Below, piece after piece: positions 47,467 through 58,661 of a DNA stretch of 64,000 nucleotides (within the stretch, counting starts at the first letter, position 1; every line of letters starts with the position of its first letter). Position numbers and translations under genes: made by a program. Origin of the DNA: Hansfordia pulvinata. Lineage: Eukaryota > Ascomycota > Sordariomycetes > Xylariales. The stretch is from contig BJKQ01000004.1 in the NCBI GenBank assembly GCA_006538405.1, forward strand, positions 2,852,001 through 2,916,000. The letters run 5' to 3'. The notes beneath the pieces are model-generated. The model was not told the DNA's origin. It saw nothing but the letters and a program-made list of their open reading frames with translations, and did not search any database.

Positions 47467-49927
47467 CTAGAATGTGAAGAGGAAGCCATCGGCTGCCTGG
47501 CCAGTGTCCTCCCACAAGGCCCGGCCCCAGTCTTCCCACGACCCAGAACTCTCTGCGCGCGGACTCGGACCCGCCGCCAGCCCGCCCCCCTCCCCCCTCC
47601 CATAATCCACATGGCCCGTATGGCTGCCATGTCTCTCGTCCACACTGCTGACGGCTCCTTGCGAGCGGGATACCGAAGATGCTTCGGCCCCCAGAGTACT
47701 GCTGGGCAGGGCGCGGCCATCTCGTGGTGCGATGAGGGGCCAATCCTTCCCTCCTGTCACAGCTCGACCAGTCATATCTCGCGACCCCGCGTGCCTCGCT
47801 GGGTCAGGGGGGCCGGAGCTCTCAAAGAAGACCAGCACCGGCTGGGCGTTGGGCCAGTAGGCCGCGAGGCCACGCAGAAGGTCCAGAGCCGAGGCGCGGC
47901 GGCGGCGCGCAGCCCCGGCCACGATGGGGTTGGAGCTGCGGGCCTCGGCTCCCAGCTGGATCAGCGCCGCGAACAGGCTGTTAATGACCGACACGCACAG
48001 GCTGCGCGTTTGCCCCCGATCCCGCAGCTGGCGGAACAAAGATGTGATGCTTCCCGCCGCCGTCGCGCAGATGCTCGCGTCGGGGTCAGACGCGGCGACT
48101 GCGGCGGCGGCGTCGAGTGACGACGACGGCGGCGAGCGGTGCAGCAGGATAAGCCCCGTGTTGAATGTCAGGTGTAGGTACTTGGTCCAGGGGTCGTCGG
48201 CCCCGCCACCGGTGCTGTCGTCGCCCAGCTGGAGGTCGCCAGGCAGGCGGCGGGACCACGCGGCCAGCGCCTCGTCCGCCTCCCTGGACTCGCCCCCGTC
48301 GACGTTCTCGGCGCCTGGGCCGAAGCGGCGCCGCAGGGCGTGCGATAAAATGATGCAAAGCTCCGTCATGTGGACGACGTAGTCGACGCGGGGCGCGGGG
48401 CCGCAGTGTGCAAAGTCGTCCGGGCGCAAAGGACGGACGTCGGCGTCATCGAGCCGGATGGCCTGTGGGCGGCCGTACTGCGCCGACACCAAGACATCCT
48501 GTTGGAACAGCAGCCACCAGACGCGGCGCCACATGCGCTTGTTGTGGGCGACCAGAGTGCTCCGCTCCGCATCGCGGTGCATCCCGAGGCCCATGGCCGT
48601 TCGCGCCGCCACGCCAAGCCAGAACCAGGCGTTGGCGACGACGTCTTCGGGCCCCGCCCCGCCGCCGCCGCCCCAGCCATCCTCGTCCTCGGCCCCGTGC
48701 CACGCGGACAGCAGAAGGGCGGCCTGAACCACCGTGTCGCGGTTGCGCTCGAAACGGGCGTCAAACAGGCTCTTGGCGCGCCAGAAGAAGGCCGCCTTGG
48801 CAGAGGCGCGCTGCTGCGCATTGTCGTAGTGCGCGTGGGCGCCGGCGACGAGGACGGAGCACAGGAGGAGCAGGGACGGCGGGTTGTTGGGATCGCGGGC
48901 GCGATACTGGGCCATGAACAGGTCCTCGTCGACGACGGGGAAGCCAGGGTTGATGTGGGAAAAGTAGGCATCCAGAAGGCGGTCCACCGTGGCCTTGTCC
49001 CCAATCTCGAACACCTCGACCGGCAAGCGACGGTGCCACGCAGGGGGCGGCAGAGCGGCAGCTCCGGGGGCGCCGTGGACCTGGGAGGTCGATGTCTTCC
49101 GATGCGAGCGCGTTGCCCTGTTGGCGGGGAAGTGGTACACGTCCCGGGGGGCCCGCCCGCGGCATTGCTGGTGGACGAGGAAGCTGAGGTTGGAGACGTC
49201 GGTCCCGACATACGCCAGGCGGGCGTGCTTGTCAATGGGGCGCTCGGTCAGGCCAGCCTGGTCAATAAACTCGACGAGGTGCCTCTTGTAGACATACTGG
49301 CGGTCCGCGGGGGCGTCAATATCGACCCCGACCATCTCTGCCGGCGTGGCGGCGGCCGTGAACGCTGGTCCCGGCGTGGCGCCGCTGGCCCGGCCGACAT
49401 GGCCACCGGGGAACCTGGCAGGCGGGCTGGAGGGCGTATGCGTGGCTGGCACAGGCCCAGGAGGCAAGGCGGAAACGGGGGACGTGGACGACAAGGCTGA
49501 CGCAGCGGAAGCCGAGGCTGAAGCCGAGAGCGGCTTGGCTTTCGGAGCCGGCGAAGGCGCCGAAGACGAAGATGGGCGGGTTGTAGACCTGGCAAGGCCT
49601 CTGCCGCGCTTCTGATAGGGCTGGCAGGGCCGCGAGACAGCGGTGCCGTTGCGGCAGTGGGAGCAGGGGAAGCCAACCTCCTGAGCATCGCACCGGACCT
49701 TGCGGGTATGGCAAGAGCTGCAGGTGGTTCGCTCTGCAAGGAGCGGCGGAATGTCTCGTCAGCCATTGTGCACATGCACTCGGGTGTCTTGGCGCGGGAG
49801 CGGCGTCGTGGGTGATGGGTCTCGATCAAGTAAGAGAGGCATGTGAGGGAGGAGAGGCGGTGGTGGGATCTGTCGATGGTGGACCGTCTTACTTACTGTA
49901 TGTGTCTGCCCGCGTTGCCTGCTGCAT
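47467..49927 (-). CDS. Zn2Cys6 transcription factor with fungal-specific TF domain
   Basis: Two exons on the minus strand, 49897-49927 and 47467-49733, encode 765 aa. The 163-nt intron (GTAAGT donor, TTGCAG acceptor) is in phase 1 and joins MQQATRADTY to KRTTCSSCHTRKVRCD. The binuclear zinc cluster has all six cysteines (C15, C18, C25, C34, C37, C47) and the RKVRCD basic segment. A Ser/Ala/Pro linker follows. The large helical domain includes YVGTDVSNLSFLVHQQ, AYFSHINPGFPVVDEDLF, and the conserved ARTAMGLGMHRD and MWRRVWWLLFQQDVLVSAQY motifs of the Fungal_trans domain. Overall it resembles the cutinase-transcription-factor/XlnR-like group. The C-terminal ~120 residues are low complexity. It is a nuclear DNA-binding regulator; the convergent dioxygenase is a possible but unproven target. 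Confidence 0.92.
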
Positions 49928-51411
49928 GGTTACCAGGTGGTCAGTTGTCGCCTGCCTGTGGAATGGGCGCACGGGCAGCTAGAGAGCTTTGGACAGTGTA
50001 ATGGATGCGCTGTGCAGCGCTTCCAGACAGTGCTGTTGGCAGCGGGGGTCGGATTGAGCGGGCGAACCACATGGGTGTGTGCCTCAGGGAGAGGTGGCTT
50101 CCATCCAATGATTGTCAAAAGTGAAGCTTCTGACGTGTGTTGAGGCGTGCTGGAGGCAAGCGCAGAAGGGGCGTCGCTTCTATTTCCCAGTGCAGGCAGC
50201 CTAGTCTCCACCTTCCCCCCGGTCCAGCCGAATCAGGCGAAAGGCATTTCGAGGTGCACGTTTCAAGATTGCATTAGTCCCGCTCACGTGAGGCAGTCGC
50301 GAGAACTCGGCAGGAGTGACGGCACGTACATGATGGTGTTGATGCTACGACGGGAGGATGTAAGTACATCCATTGTAGTTCTGAGTAAGTACATATATCC
50401 ATATATCGAGGTGCAGACTGGCAGATGCAGAGGGCAGAAGTGAAGCACTTGGCAGCGTCTTTGCGACCCAACAGCTTGGGTACAGTAGCGTACGTATTCG
50501 GCCCTTAGGAGCAGCGCTTGCGGGAGTCTATGAACATGGGCGCAGGCTTCGCTTCGGAGATGGGGCTTATCGCAACCATCTTGTCACGTAGGGCGCCTCG
50601 ATGCGGTGATCATGCCTCTGCTTCCTTGTCCCCTCCTGTCTCTGCATTCCCAGGCCGCGGTGGTCTTTCTGGGCCGATATTAGATGCTTTCAATACCGAT
50701 TCCACCAAGTCATTCTGCAATGTTAAGGCTCATGGTTCAGCTATCTAACTCGACACACACGTGAGTAAAGTCCAAATTGCTTAGCATCGTTTCTTTCAGG
50801 GTCCAGCCCGTCCTTCCAAACAACCCAAGACACACGGGTGGTGACGGGTAGCTATCGGGCATCCCATCTTCTCCCGCTTACTCGTATCTCGACTGCCTTT
50901 AGCTTACGAGTACATATGTATGGAGAAGACTGCTAGCCTTCGGCGCGGTCCAGCCGCTTATCGGACATCGGATCTGACGTATCCGCAACCCCCAGGTCCC
51001 CTCCCCGATTGTCGGCTCTCCTTACCGGGTACACGTGCCCCAGCGCGTGTGTTCGGGAAAATGCCCGAGGAATCGAAGCGCTGGCAAGAGCCGAACTTGA
51101 GAGGTTGGCTATCCCCTCAACTGCCAGGAACGAACGATTCGTACCTTCAGGCTTCAACGCCCAATTGAGAGTCTTGCCGCACTGGCCCACTTACCATGAT
51201 GCTGTAATGCTTACTTCTTATGGCAGCGCAAATGTACTGTAACTGGTTACTGACAATCAAGGGCACAGACGTAGTCGAACCCGTGGCTTATTGCTCTACG
51301 AACAACACCGTTGCGAGATACATTCGCCTGCCAATGGGCGAGTTGGCCGCGGGAAGAGCGTCCAAGTCATCCAAGTGAGGTCTCGTACACAGTAACCTCC
51401 ATGCGCCCATC
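49928..51411. other. 1.5-kb intergenic region
   Basis: No gene is supported. This is the promoter side of the transcription factor and the 3' side of the lyase-like gene. Confidence 0.45.
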
Positions 51412-52794
51412 TCAGAGCCTCTTTTCTTCTTCCAAGAGCGCAGCCAGCAGCGGGTTCCTCATCCACTCGTCCCCGTCCGACTCCTTGCTGGGCAGAAGGG
51501 GCCGGCGGGGCAGGGGGCTGTAGCCGAACCGCTTGTGCAGGAGCATCTTCATCCCGGCGAACTGCGAGGCCGTCAGCTTTGTTTTTATTTCCTCTGATCG
51601 TGATATGAGGTGTGTAAAGAAAAAAAGAACAAGACTCACCCCAATCTTCTGCATGAACCCGTCAACGATAGCCAGCCGCCCCTGCAGCTCCTGCGCCGCT
51701 TGGAAGTCGTGCGACGGGCCCGAGGGGTCGGAGAGCGCCCACAGCCGCGCGCAGGTTTTCTGTGCAGTCGCCATCAGCACTGTCCGTCTTGCAAAAAGGG
51801 GGTTGATTCATGATTGCAGACTCACCGGTATGAGGTTCGGCAGGCCTGATATCGCCTACAGCAACGGGCAGACGGCGTTAGAGAAGGGCTTCTACCGAGG
51901 GCGCGACTGGCGCCAGAAAGAAAATAAAAAGAAACAGCAGCAACTTTACCCCGGCAGCGCCGCTCGCGATCGAGGGGAGCAGAATGTCGATGTACCCGTC
52001 GATGATCCGGAACTCCTGCGCCGGATCCGCCCGGGGGTAGCGCCTCTTGAAGTCGTTCGACGACACCTCCGCGTTGATCCGCGTGATCTTCCCGACGGAC
52101 GCGCACCTGCGGCGGACCACCACCACCACCGTCAGCTTCACACTGCGCTAGGGATTGAAGGTCTCCCAATCAATCGTGAAGAAGATGTAAAGGCACAGAA
52201 AGAAAGAACGGAAAAAAAAAAAACTCACGTCAGCTTGACCCCGACGATATTCGCAGACCTCCTCACCGCGTCCACGACCACGTCGCTGCTGAGGTCGATC
52301 CCGGCCGACACGCCGGGGAAGTTGTAGATGATGACGGGCAGCGGGCTGGCCTCGGCCACGTCAACGAAGAACCGGACCAGCGCCTCCGCGTCGAGGGCCC
52401 CCGCGTAGTAGCCCGGCGGGACGACCATGGCGTAGTCGGCTCCCGCGTCGCGCGCGAGCGAGGCCAGGCGGACCGTCTCCCGCGTCGACGCCGCCCCGAC
52501 GCCCGCTACCACCGGCGTGTCTCGGCTGGCTCCTCTTCCGTGCTCGTCCTCCTCGTCGAGGACCGCGCGAGCCGCCCGGATCAGCGCCCCGCGCTCCTCC
52601 GCCGACAGGTGCGGCGCCTCCCCCGCCGAGCCCGCCACCACGGGCACCGTGCCCCCCTCGCGGGCCGCGCGCGCCACGTGCGCGGAGAAGGCGTCCAGGT
52701 CCAGGGCCTCGCTGTCGTCGCCGTCCGCGCGGAAGAAGGTGGGCAGGGGCGTGTAGATGCCTTTCGGCAGGGGGCGTCTCGCGGGTGTCGCCAT
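51412..52794 (-). CDS. DHDPS/N-acetylneuraminate-lyase-family aldolase (4-hydroxy-2-oxoglutarate aldolase-like)
   Basis: Five exons on the minus strand, 52229-52794, 51950-52106, 51826-51855, 51640-51759 and 51412-51576, give 1038 nt, 345 aa. All phases agree. Exon 3 is only 30 nt (AISGLPNLIP), and the last intron uses an AAG acceptor. The TIM-barrel signatures are KGIYTPLPTFF, GGTVPVVAGSAGEAPHLSAEE (the GxxGE loop), VIIYNFPGVSAG (Y157, the catalytic tyrosine position) and NIVGVKLT (K187, the Schiff-base lysine, one codon before the first splice site). Enzymes of this family catalyse aldol condensation or cleavage of 2-oxo acids. Fungal members act in sugar-acid or hydroxyproline-type catabolism; the substrate here is not determined. 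A G21 tract ends 12 bases upstream of the start. Confidence 0.9.
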
Positions 52795-53833
52795 TCTCGG
52801 GGAAAAGGGGGGGGGGGGGGGGGGGGGCGGGTAAACTAAATTTGGTGTGAGTTGATGTCGCCGTCACTGCGTCTTCACGGTGCGCGACTTGTTGTTGCTC
52901 TGCCAGGCTTTCTTCTTGTGCAGTCCAGGATGGTTTTGATGCTCATCCCGGGCGGTAATGTCTGGGCTGGTTGACAGGACCATGGTTAATCCGACATGGA
53001 CGGCCGACTGGGTCGGGCGGCGCGGATGGAATGGCCCGGAGGCAGTCGGCGCCCGGCAACATCTGCGGCTATCTCGAATAGCCGTTGGGTGCCCGGGATG
53101 CGAAGACCGTATCGGAGCCTCTCGGCGCCTCGATAGCACGGCCGCCGGGTCGGCGCGCGGAGATGGCGCGGATCAGCTGGCTGATGATTCGCACCGGCGT
53201 GCAGTGCACGCTGGAGATAGCGCCGAAGCACCGAGGCTCCCCCCGGATTAGCAGGGATGCGGGTGGCCTGGCCCCGGGACAGCCCGGTCCCCTGAGATAA
53301 GACCGAGATCTGGGGTTCGCGACACCGGTTCCATGACAGAAGGAATCCCGGCCTGGTTATCGACCCGGGAGGAGTCTGGGCCAGTCACGGATTAGGCCCA
53401 TTGATTTCCTGTGCCTATTGGGAATGTCGGGAAGCCATTCCGGGTGGTTGTCCGTTCCCCGCTTAGCTTTGTCGCCGCCCAGGAATGGAGCGTCTTGCCA
53501 GAGCTTCCATTGCAGTGGCACGAGTTGGAGGGCTGGTACACCACAGCATTGGGCTTGTTGGGTGTATCTACAGGCAATTACGAGTCGAGGCCCACCAGAG
53601 CAGTCGATGGCTTCACTTCGAGAAATCAAGACGAATAGATCAAGTCATGATGGGACAAAGTGAATTGCACGAGAAATCAGGACGAACGGACGCTTCTATT
53701 GCAGACGAAGTGGGTAAAATATAGATTTCTAGTAACGCGGGATATAAGTTTGCAACGTTGAATGTGCAGCGCCTCTGTTCTAATTAAAATGAGCTGACTT
53801 GATAGAAAGCCCTTCCCCCCCTCCCCTGAGCGC
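52795..53833. other. 1.0-kb interval between the lyase and the amidohydrolase genes
   Basis: No gene is supported. It includes the G21 tract (52807-52827), which would be a C-run in the lyase mRNA leader. Confidence 0.5.
52807..52827. repeat. G21 homopolymer at the lyase start
   Basis: On the coding (minus) strand this is a C21 run ending 12 bases before the ATG of the lyase-like gene, so it lies in its mRNA leader or core promoter. Confidence 0.9.
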
Positions 53834-55499
53834 CTACAGCTTCTCGAGGTCAAACTCGCCTCCCGCTCGACGGCGTCCCACACGGCGCCGAGGGAGCTGC
53901 GATTCCGCTTGAGGAAGCGGCCGTACGACTTGTGGCCGACGACGCCGCCGCCGTCGCGGTCCCAGACGACGCGCCCTCGCAGGACGGTGTAGCGGGGCCA
54001 GTTGCGCAGGGTCCGCCCCTCGTAGGGGGTGTAGTCGACGTCGTGGTGCAGCATGGCGTTGGTCAGGGGGATGCCGCCGTCGCCGAAGCGGCCGTCGTCC
54101 TCCGGGTACCAGACGACGAGGTCGGCGTCGCTGAGGCCGGGAAGCAGGGCGCCCTTGCGGGGGTAGAGGCCGTAGAGCTTGGCGGCGTTGGTGCTGGTGA
54201 CCTCGACGAAGCGCGTGGGCTCGAGGCGGCCCGCGGAGAGGGCGAGGGGCAGGCGGGTCTCGACGCCGGGCAGGCCGTTGGGGATGTGGCGGAAGCGGCC
54301 GACGGGGGGCGGCTGGTGGTGATGATCATCATCATCATCACCGCCATCATCATCACCGCCTTCACCGCCGCCGCCGTCGGACGGGGTGATGCCGCCGAGG
54401 GCGGCCTTCTTGCCGGCGATGGCGTCGTCGAAGCGGAAGGGGCAGTGGTCGGAGCTCAGAAGGGCAAAGGTGCCGTTGCGCAGCCCGGCCCAGATGGCGT
54501 CTTGGTCGGCGGGCTCGCGCGGGGGCGGTGCGCAGACGCACTTGGCACCCTCGAAGCCGGGGCGGTCGAGGTCGGCGCGGGTCAGAAACAGGTACTGGGG
54601 GCAGGTCTCGGCGAAGACGGGCTGCCCCGCGGTCTGGGCGGCGCGGATGCGGGCGGCGGCGGCGGGCTCGCTGACGTGGACGAGCAGGATGGGGGTGTCG
54701 GCGACGAGGCCGGCGAGGGCGATGGCGCGGTGGGTGGCCTCGGCCTCGAGCACGGGCGCGTGGCTGCTCGCGTGGTAGCGGGGCGCCAGCTTGCCCGCGT
54801 CCTCGAGGCGGTCCGTCAGCCAGGCCAGCACGTCGCCGTTCTCCGCGTGGATCATGGTCAGCACCCGCCGCCGCCGCGCCTCCAGCAGCACGTCCAGCAC
54901 CTCGCCGTCCCGCAGCTGCAGCGCCGCGTACGTCATGTAGATCTTGACCGACGTCACGCCCTCCTCCGCCGCCAGCGCCGCCAGCTCCCCCAGCGCCCGC
55001 CGGGTCGGGTTGCCCATCAGCAGGTGGAACCCGTAGTCGCAGTAGCAGTTGTCCCGGGCCAGCGCCTGCGCCGCCGCCAGCGCCGCCAGGATCGAGTCCG
55101 AGGCGTCGTCGTCGTCGTCGTCGTCGTCGTCCTCGTCGTCGTCGTCGTCGTCGTCGTCCTCGTTTTTGGTTTTGGTCGTCTTGCGGAACTGCGGTGCAAA
55201 CGGGACAATGGTCGTGTTGCCGCCCGCGACGGCGGACCGCGTGCCCGACTCGAACGTGTCGGCCGACGACCCCTTGCCGAACAGGCTCGGCTCCTGCAGG
55301 TGCACGTGGCAGTCGATCCCGCCCGGCATCACGTAGCCCCCTCGGCGTCGATGACCCGCCCGGCCCGGCGGCCGGCCAGGGTCCCCGCGGGCGCCAGCAC
55401 GGCGATCTTCTCGCCCCGCACGCCGACGTCCAGCCGGGCCACGTCCGACGCCGTGACGACCACGCCGTTGGTGATGATCAGGTCATACTCGTCGTCCAT
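53834..55499 (-). CDS. Dihydropyrimidinase/hydantoinase-like amidohydrolase; frame break near the N-terminus
   Basis: This is an intronless minus-strand gene. The start at 55499 opens MDDEYDLIITNGVVVTASDV. The frame then breaks by -1 at the C5 run 55337-55341: one more G in the mRNA turns DAEG into DAEGGYVMPGGIDCHVH. The metal-centre residues are present: H-x-H in DCHVHLQEP, the lysine in SVKIYMTY (to be carboxylated, near residue 186), H in MIHAENGD, H in LLVHVSEP and D in SSDHCPF. Two insertions are unusual: an almost pure Asp run (GAC repeat) and a Gly/Asp/His stretch. The unshifted frame runs on to 53677 as non-protein-like sequence. A second -1 near 53857 would give a compact end (DLEKL, stop 53834-53836), which I prefer. 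The family opens cyclic ureides such as dihydrouracil, hydantoin or allantoin. Confidence 0.82.
55118..55160. repeat. GAC/GTC trinucleotide run encoding an Asp tract in the amidohydrolase
   Basis: Repeated GTC units on the plus strand encode an interrupted run of about 17 Asp on the minus strand. It falls between the metal-binding HxH and the carboxylated lysine, so it is probably a surface-loop insertion. Confidence 0.8.
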
Positions 55500-56858
55500 G
55501 GTTTCTCGAGGCCGGGGAGGGAGCCCAGTGAGGATGGAGGGACACGCAGGTTGCCGGAGGGACGCGCAGGAGGCTAGGTGAGGGGGAAGGAGGGGGGGAA
55601 AGGGGGGCAGTTGGATGGAGCGGCGAGTTGCTGAGTCTCTGTTTCTGTTCAGGGGGGGGCTGTCTGTTGCTGCAGCGTCTGACGGTAGTCTCACGACTTT
55701 CTATTATAGCTGGCTCACTATGAACAGGCGTCTCACCTGAGATATATGACATGTGCTTCCCACATACCTAGTAGTGCCCTATGAGATGGCCTGCGTCTAA
55801 TGGCCCACGCTATCAAGCCCATCGGCAACTTCCGGTGGTCGGCGAGGACCTCGGCGACTCTCGGCCGCGGAGGAACACCGTCCGTCAGTGAGAAAGCGAT
55901 CGAGAGAGTGAGTGGGTGAGTGGATAAGTAGAGCAATTCTCCTTTCTTTCTCTCGAGGCTGTCTCTTCCCAGTTATTAGCGTTGCCGGCGTGTCGGGGCT
56001 CGGAGGTAAAAGCCCCCACCCTCTCTCCGGACCAATCACGGCGCCCGATGCCGCCAATGTCACGATGTCTGCAAGACACCCCCGGGGAGAGAGAGTGAGT
56101 GTGTGTGTGTGTGTGAGTGAGTGTGTGTGTGTTGTCTGGGGAAAGAAGGGGGCCCCATTCCACTGCGGACTAATAAAGTACGGAGCTGGCTAGTCGGTCG
56201 TTACTCGTAGATCTGGATTCCGGGGTCGTTTCCTGTCTGCTGCTTATCTCCACCCACTTCCTCCCGCCGGCTATCTATCTATCTATTTATCAGGTACCTA
56301 ATCTATCTCGCAAGCCCATATACCGACTCGTACTGCCTGGTGTTCTCGTGGCCGGGGCCAGAAGCGAGGTACCTATCCTAGTGACCTGCCCGTCACCTAC
56401 GGGTCTCCGCATCCGTCCGCCTCCATCTCCCATCCCGAAGATCCAGAGTTTCGGGACGTGCTCAGCCGTGACCAGGCAGGGGGGAAGGGAAACACTATGG
56501 GGTTTGTTCTCTGCATATCCAGGAAAGTCCATCCATCTCGGCCGGGCAGCTGGGATGGGCCTGGACGCCATGGCCGTGATAGCCCCTTTATCTTCGGTGT
56601 GCTGTGTGCGTGTGTGTGTGTGTGTGTAGATACCTAATCATCGGCATCCGGGACACGGCTGACTCGTTCCTCTCAACCCGACGTGATGGTGGGTTCGCAT
56701 ACAAGAACCCGCCGAGATCCCCATCACATTACTTGCTCATCTGGCTTCTGACAGAGGCCGCGGCAGAGACAAAGGAAAATTCAGAGTGTCGTCGCGACAG
56801 CCATAGTTCCACCGCCACTCAGTCATAGATACTGCCCGCCGGCCCGCCACCAGCGACC
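55500..56858. promoter_or_regulatory. Divergent promoter of amidohydrolase and MFS permease, with clustered GATA motifs
   Basis: This is 1.36 kb between divergent starts with no gene. Six TATC (GATA on the minus strand) occur within 63 bases (56245, 56272, 56276, 56280, 56288, 56304). Clustered GATA sites bind AreA/NIT2-type nitrogen regulators in filamentous fungi. Four of the six lie in an ATCT microsatellite, so their function is uncertain. A GT repeat (56099-56132) and another (56604-56628) are also present. Confidence 0.45.
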
Positions 56859-58661
56859 ATGGCCATCGACGCCGCCGCCATCGACGCTGCCGAGGAGAAA
56901 GACGTCAAGATGGGGGCCGTCAGCACGCAAGAAGCCCGGAGCACCGGCGGGGGCTCGGAGACGGACGACGTGGAGCGCATCGCGGGCGTGTCGGTGGTGA
57001 TCCCCAAGGAAGGGCTGGCCGCGGCGGTGCACGAGTCGGCGTCGGCCGAGTACCACGAGTACGCGCGGCTGCGGGCGCAGTTCGAGGCGGACCCGCGGCG
57101 GATGCGGCGGATGCTGCTCAAGCTGGACCTGCGGGTGCTGCCGATCCTGTTTGTGTACTACGTGCTCAACTCGCTCGACAAGGCCAACGCGGGCAACGTC
57201 AAGATCTACAGCTTCCTGGCGGACACGGGCATGACGGGCGCGCAGTTCAACCTGGCGCTGACCTGGTTCTTCATCACCTACGCCCTCTTCGAGGCGCCCT
57301 CCAACATGCTCATGCGCCGCTTCGGCTGCCGCCTGTGGCTGTCGTCGACCGTCGTCGGCTTCGGCGCCGTCACCCTGGGCACCGCCTGGGTCCGCAGCTA
57401 CGGCGACTACGCCGCCGCCCGCGTCCTGCTCGGCGTCTTCGAGGCGGGCCTCTTCCAGGGCTGCTTCTACACCCTGTCCACCTGGTACCTGCCCTCCGAG
57501 CTGCAGCAGCGCTGCGCCTGGTGGTACAGCGCCTCCGTCCTGTCCGGCGCCTTCGGCGGCCTGCTGGCCTACGCCGTCGGCGGGCTGCAGGGCCGCCTGG
57601 GCCTGCGCCAGTGGCAGTACCTCTTCATCATCGAGGGCGCCGTCACCGTCGCCGCCGGCCTCGTCGGGCTCGTCTTCTGCGCCGACTTCCCCGACCGCGG
57701 CTGGTCCTCCCGCTGGTTCGCCCCGGACGAGATGCGCTACCTCCAGCTGCGCGTCAGGTTCCGCGACGGGCCCGTGGCCCCGGACGCCTCCTTCCGGTGG
57801 TCCGCCCTGCTCGACGCCATCCGCGACTGGAAGACGTACTTTATCGCCTCTCTGCTGGCCTTTGGCGGCTCCATCCCCACCTACTCGGTCAACTATACTC
57901 TGGCGACGGTAAGCAGTGTTCCCTGTCTCCCTCCTTTGTCTCCATCCTTTGTCTCCATCCTTTGTCTCCCTCCTCGTGTTTCCCCCTTTTTCTTATGGTC
58001 TCTCTTTTCATGCTCGACAGTATGGGCTAATCTTCACGGGCAAAAAAAAACAAAAAAACAGATGGTCAAGAGCATGGGCTTCTCCTCCGTCGTGGCTCAG
58101 GCCATGACCGCTCCCCCTTACGTCTTCGCCTTCTTCTGCGTCGTCGCCATCGCCTGGTACTCGGACCGCCACCAGTGCCGCGCCCGGTCCCTGCTGATCA
58201 GCTACACGGTGGGCACCGCGGGCCTGGTGATCCTGTGGCCCTCGCTGCACCGCCTGGGCGACCTCTACGGCCTTTCCTACGCCGCCCTCTTCCTCGTCGT
58301 CGCCGGCTTCAACATGCAGGCCCCCGCCGTCGGCTCCTGGCTCGGCAGCAACGTCCGCAACCCCACCAAGCGCGCCGCCGCCATGGGCTGGCAGTCCACC
58401 CTCGGCCAGCTCGTCGGCGGCTGCGTCGGGTCCAACGTCTTCCGCGACGCCGACGCCCCCACCTACACCTCCGGCTTCGCCATCATCTTTGCGCTGGTCG
58501 TCGTCGGCGCCTACGGCGCCTGCGTCGCCAACTGGTACTGCCTCCGGGAGGCCAACCGCCGCAAGGACCGCATCGACCCCGCCGAGCTCGTCGGCAGGTA
58601 CACCGAGAAGGAGCTGAGCGAGATGGGCGAGCACTCCCCTTTCTTCCGGTACACGCTGTAG
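56859..58661 (+). CDS. MFS anion:cation symporter, Dal5/allantoate-permease type
   Basis: Exons 56859-57908 and 58062-58661 give 1650 nt, 549 aa. The 153-nt intron has a GTAAGC donor, a GGGCTAAT branch and an AACAG acceptor; it has no in-frame stop, so retention would insert 51 residues. A 95-residue hydrophilic N-terminus precedes LDLRVLPILFVYYVLNSLDK, the family signature of TM1. Next come FNLALTWFFITYALFEAPSN (TM2-3) and LLGVFEAGLFQGCFYTLSTW. Twelve membrane segments are expected from hydrophobicity. The second half has FFCVVAIAWYSDRHQCRAR and GSNVFRDADAPTYTSGF. ACS-family transporters import allantoate, ureidosuccinate, nicotinate, pantothenate or similar organic anions. Its pairing with a cyclic-amidase gene suggests a ureide or pyrimidine-breakdown substrate, which is an inference. 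Confidence 0.93.
   Translation: MAIDAAAIDAAEEKDVKMGAVSTQEARSTGGGSETDDVERIAGVSVVIPKEGLAAAVHESASAEYHEYARLRAQFEADPRRMRRMLLKLDLRVLPILFVYYVLNSLDKANAGNVKIYSFLADTGMTGAQFNLALTWFFITYALFEAPSNMLMRRFGCRLWLSSTVVGFGAVTLGTAWVRSYGDYAAARVLLGVFEAGLFQGCFYTLSTWYLPSELQQRCAWWYSASVLSGAFGGLLAYAVGGLQGRLGLRQWQYLFIIEGAVTVAAGLVGLVFCADFPDRGWSSRWFAPDEMRYLQLRVRFRDGPVAPDASFRWSALLDAIRDWKTYFIASLLAFGGSIPTYSVNYTLATVSSVPCLPPLSPSFVSILCLPPRVSPFFLWSLFSCSTVWANLHGQKKTKKQMVKSMGFSSVVAQAMTAPPYVFAFFCVVAIAWYSDRHQCRARSLLISYTVGTAGLVILWPSLHRLGDLYGLSYAALFLVVAGFNMQAPAVGSWLGSNVRNPTKRAAAMGWQSTLGQLVGGCVGSNVFRDADAPTYTSGFAIIFALVVVGAYGACVANWYCLREANRRKDRIDPAELVGRYTEKELSEMGEHSPFFRYTL

Noticed and set aside
51255..51310. tRNA-like GGTTCGACT on the minus strand
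   Set aside because: The flanking bases do not form a T stem, and no matching A box or cloverleaf could be drawn.
53932..55581. 549-codon plus-strand frame over the amidohydrolase
   Set aside because: Antisense shadow; the minus strand has all metal-site residues of the amidohydrolase family.
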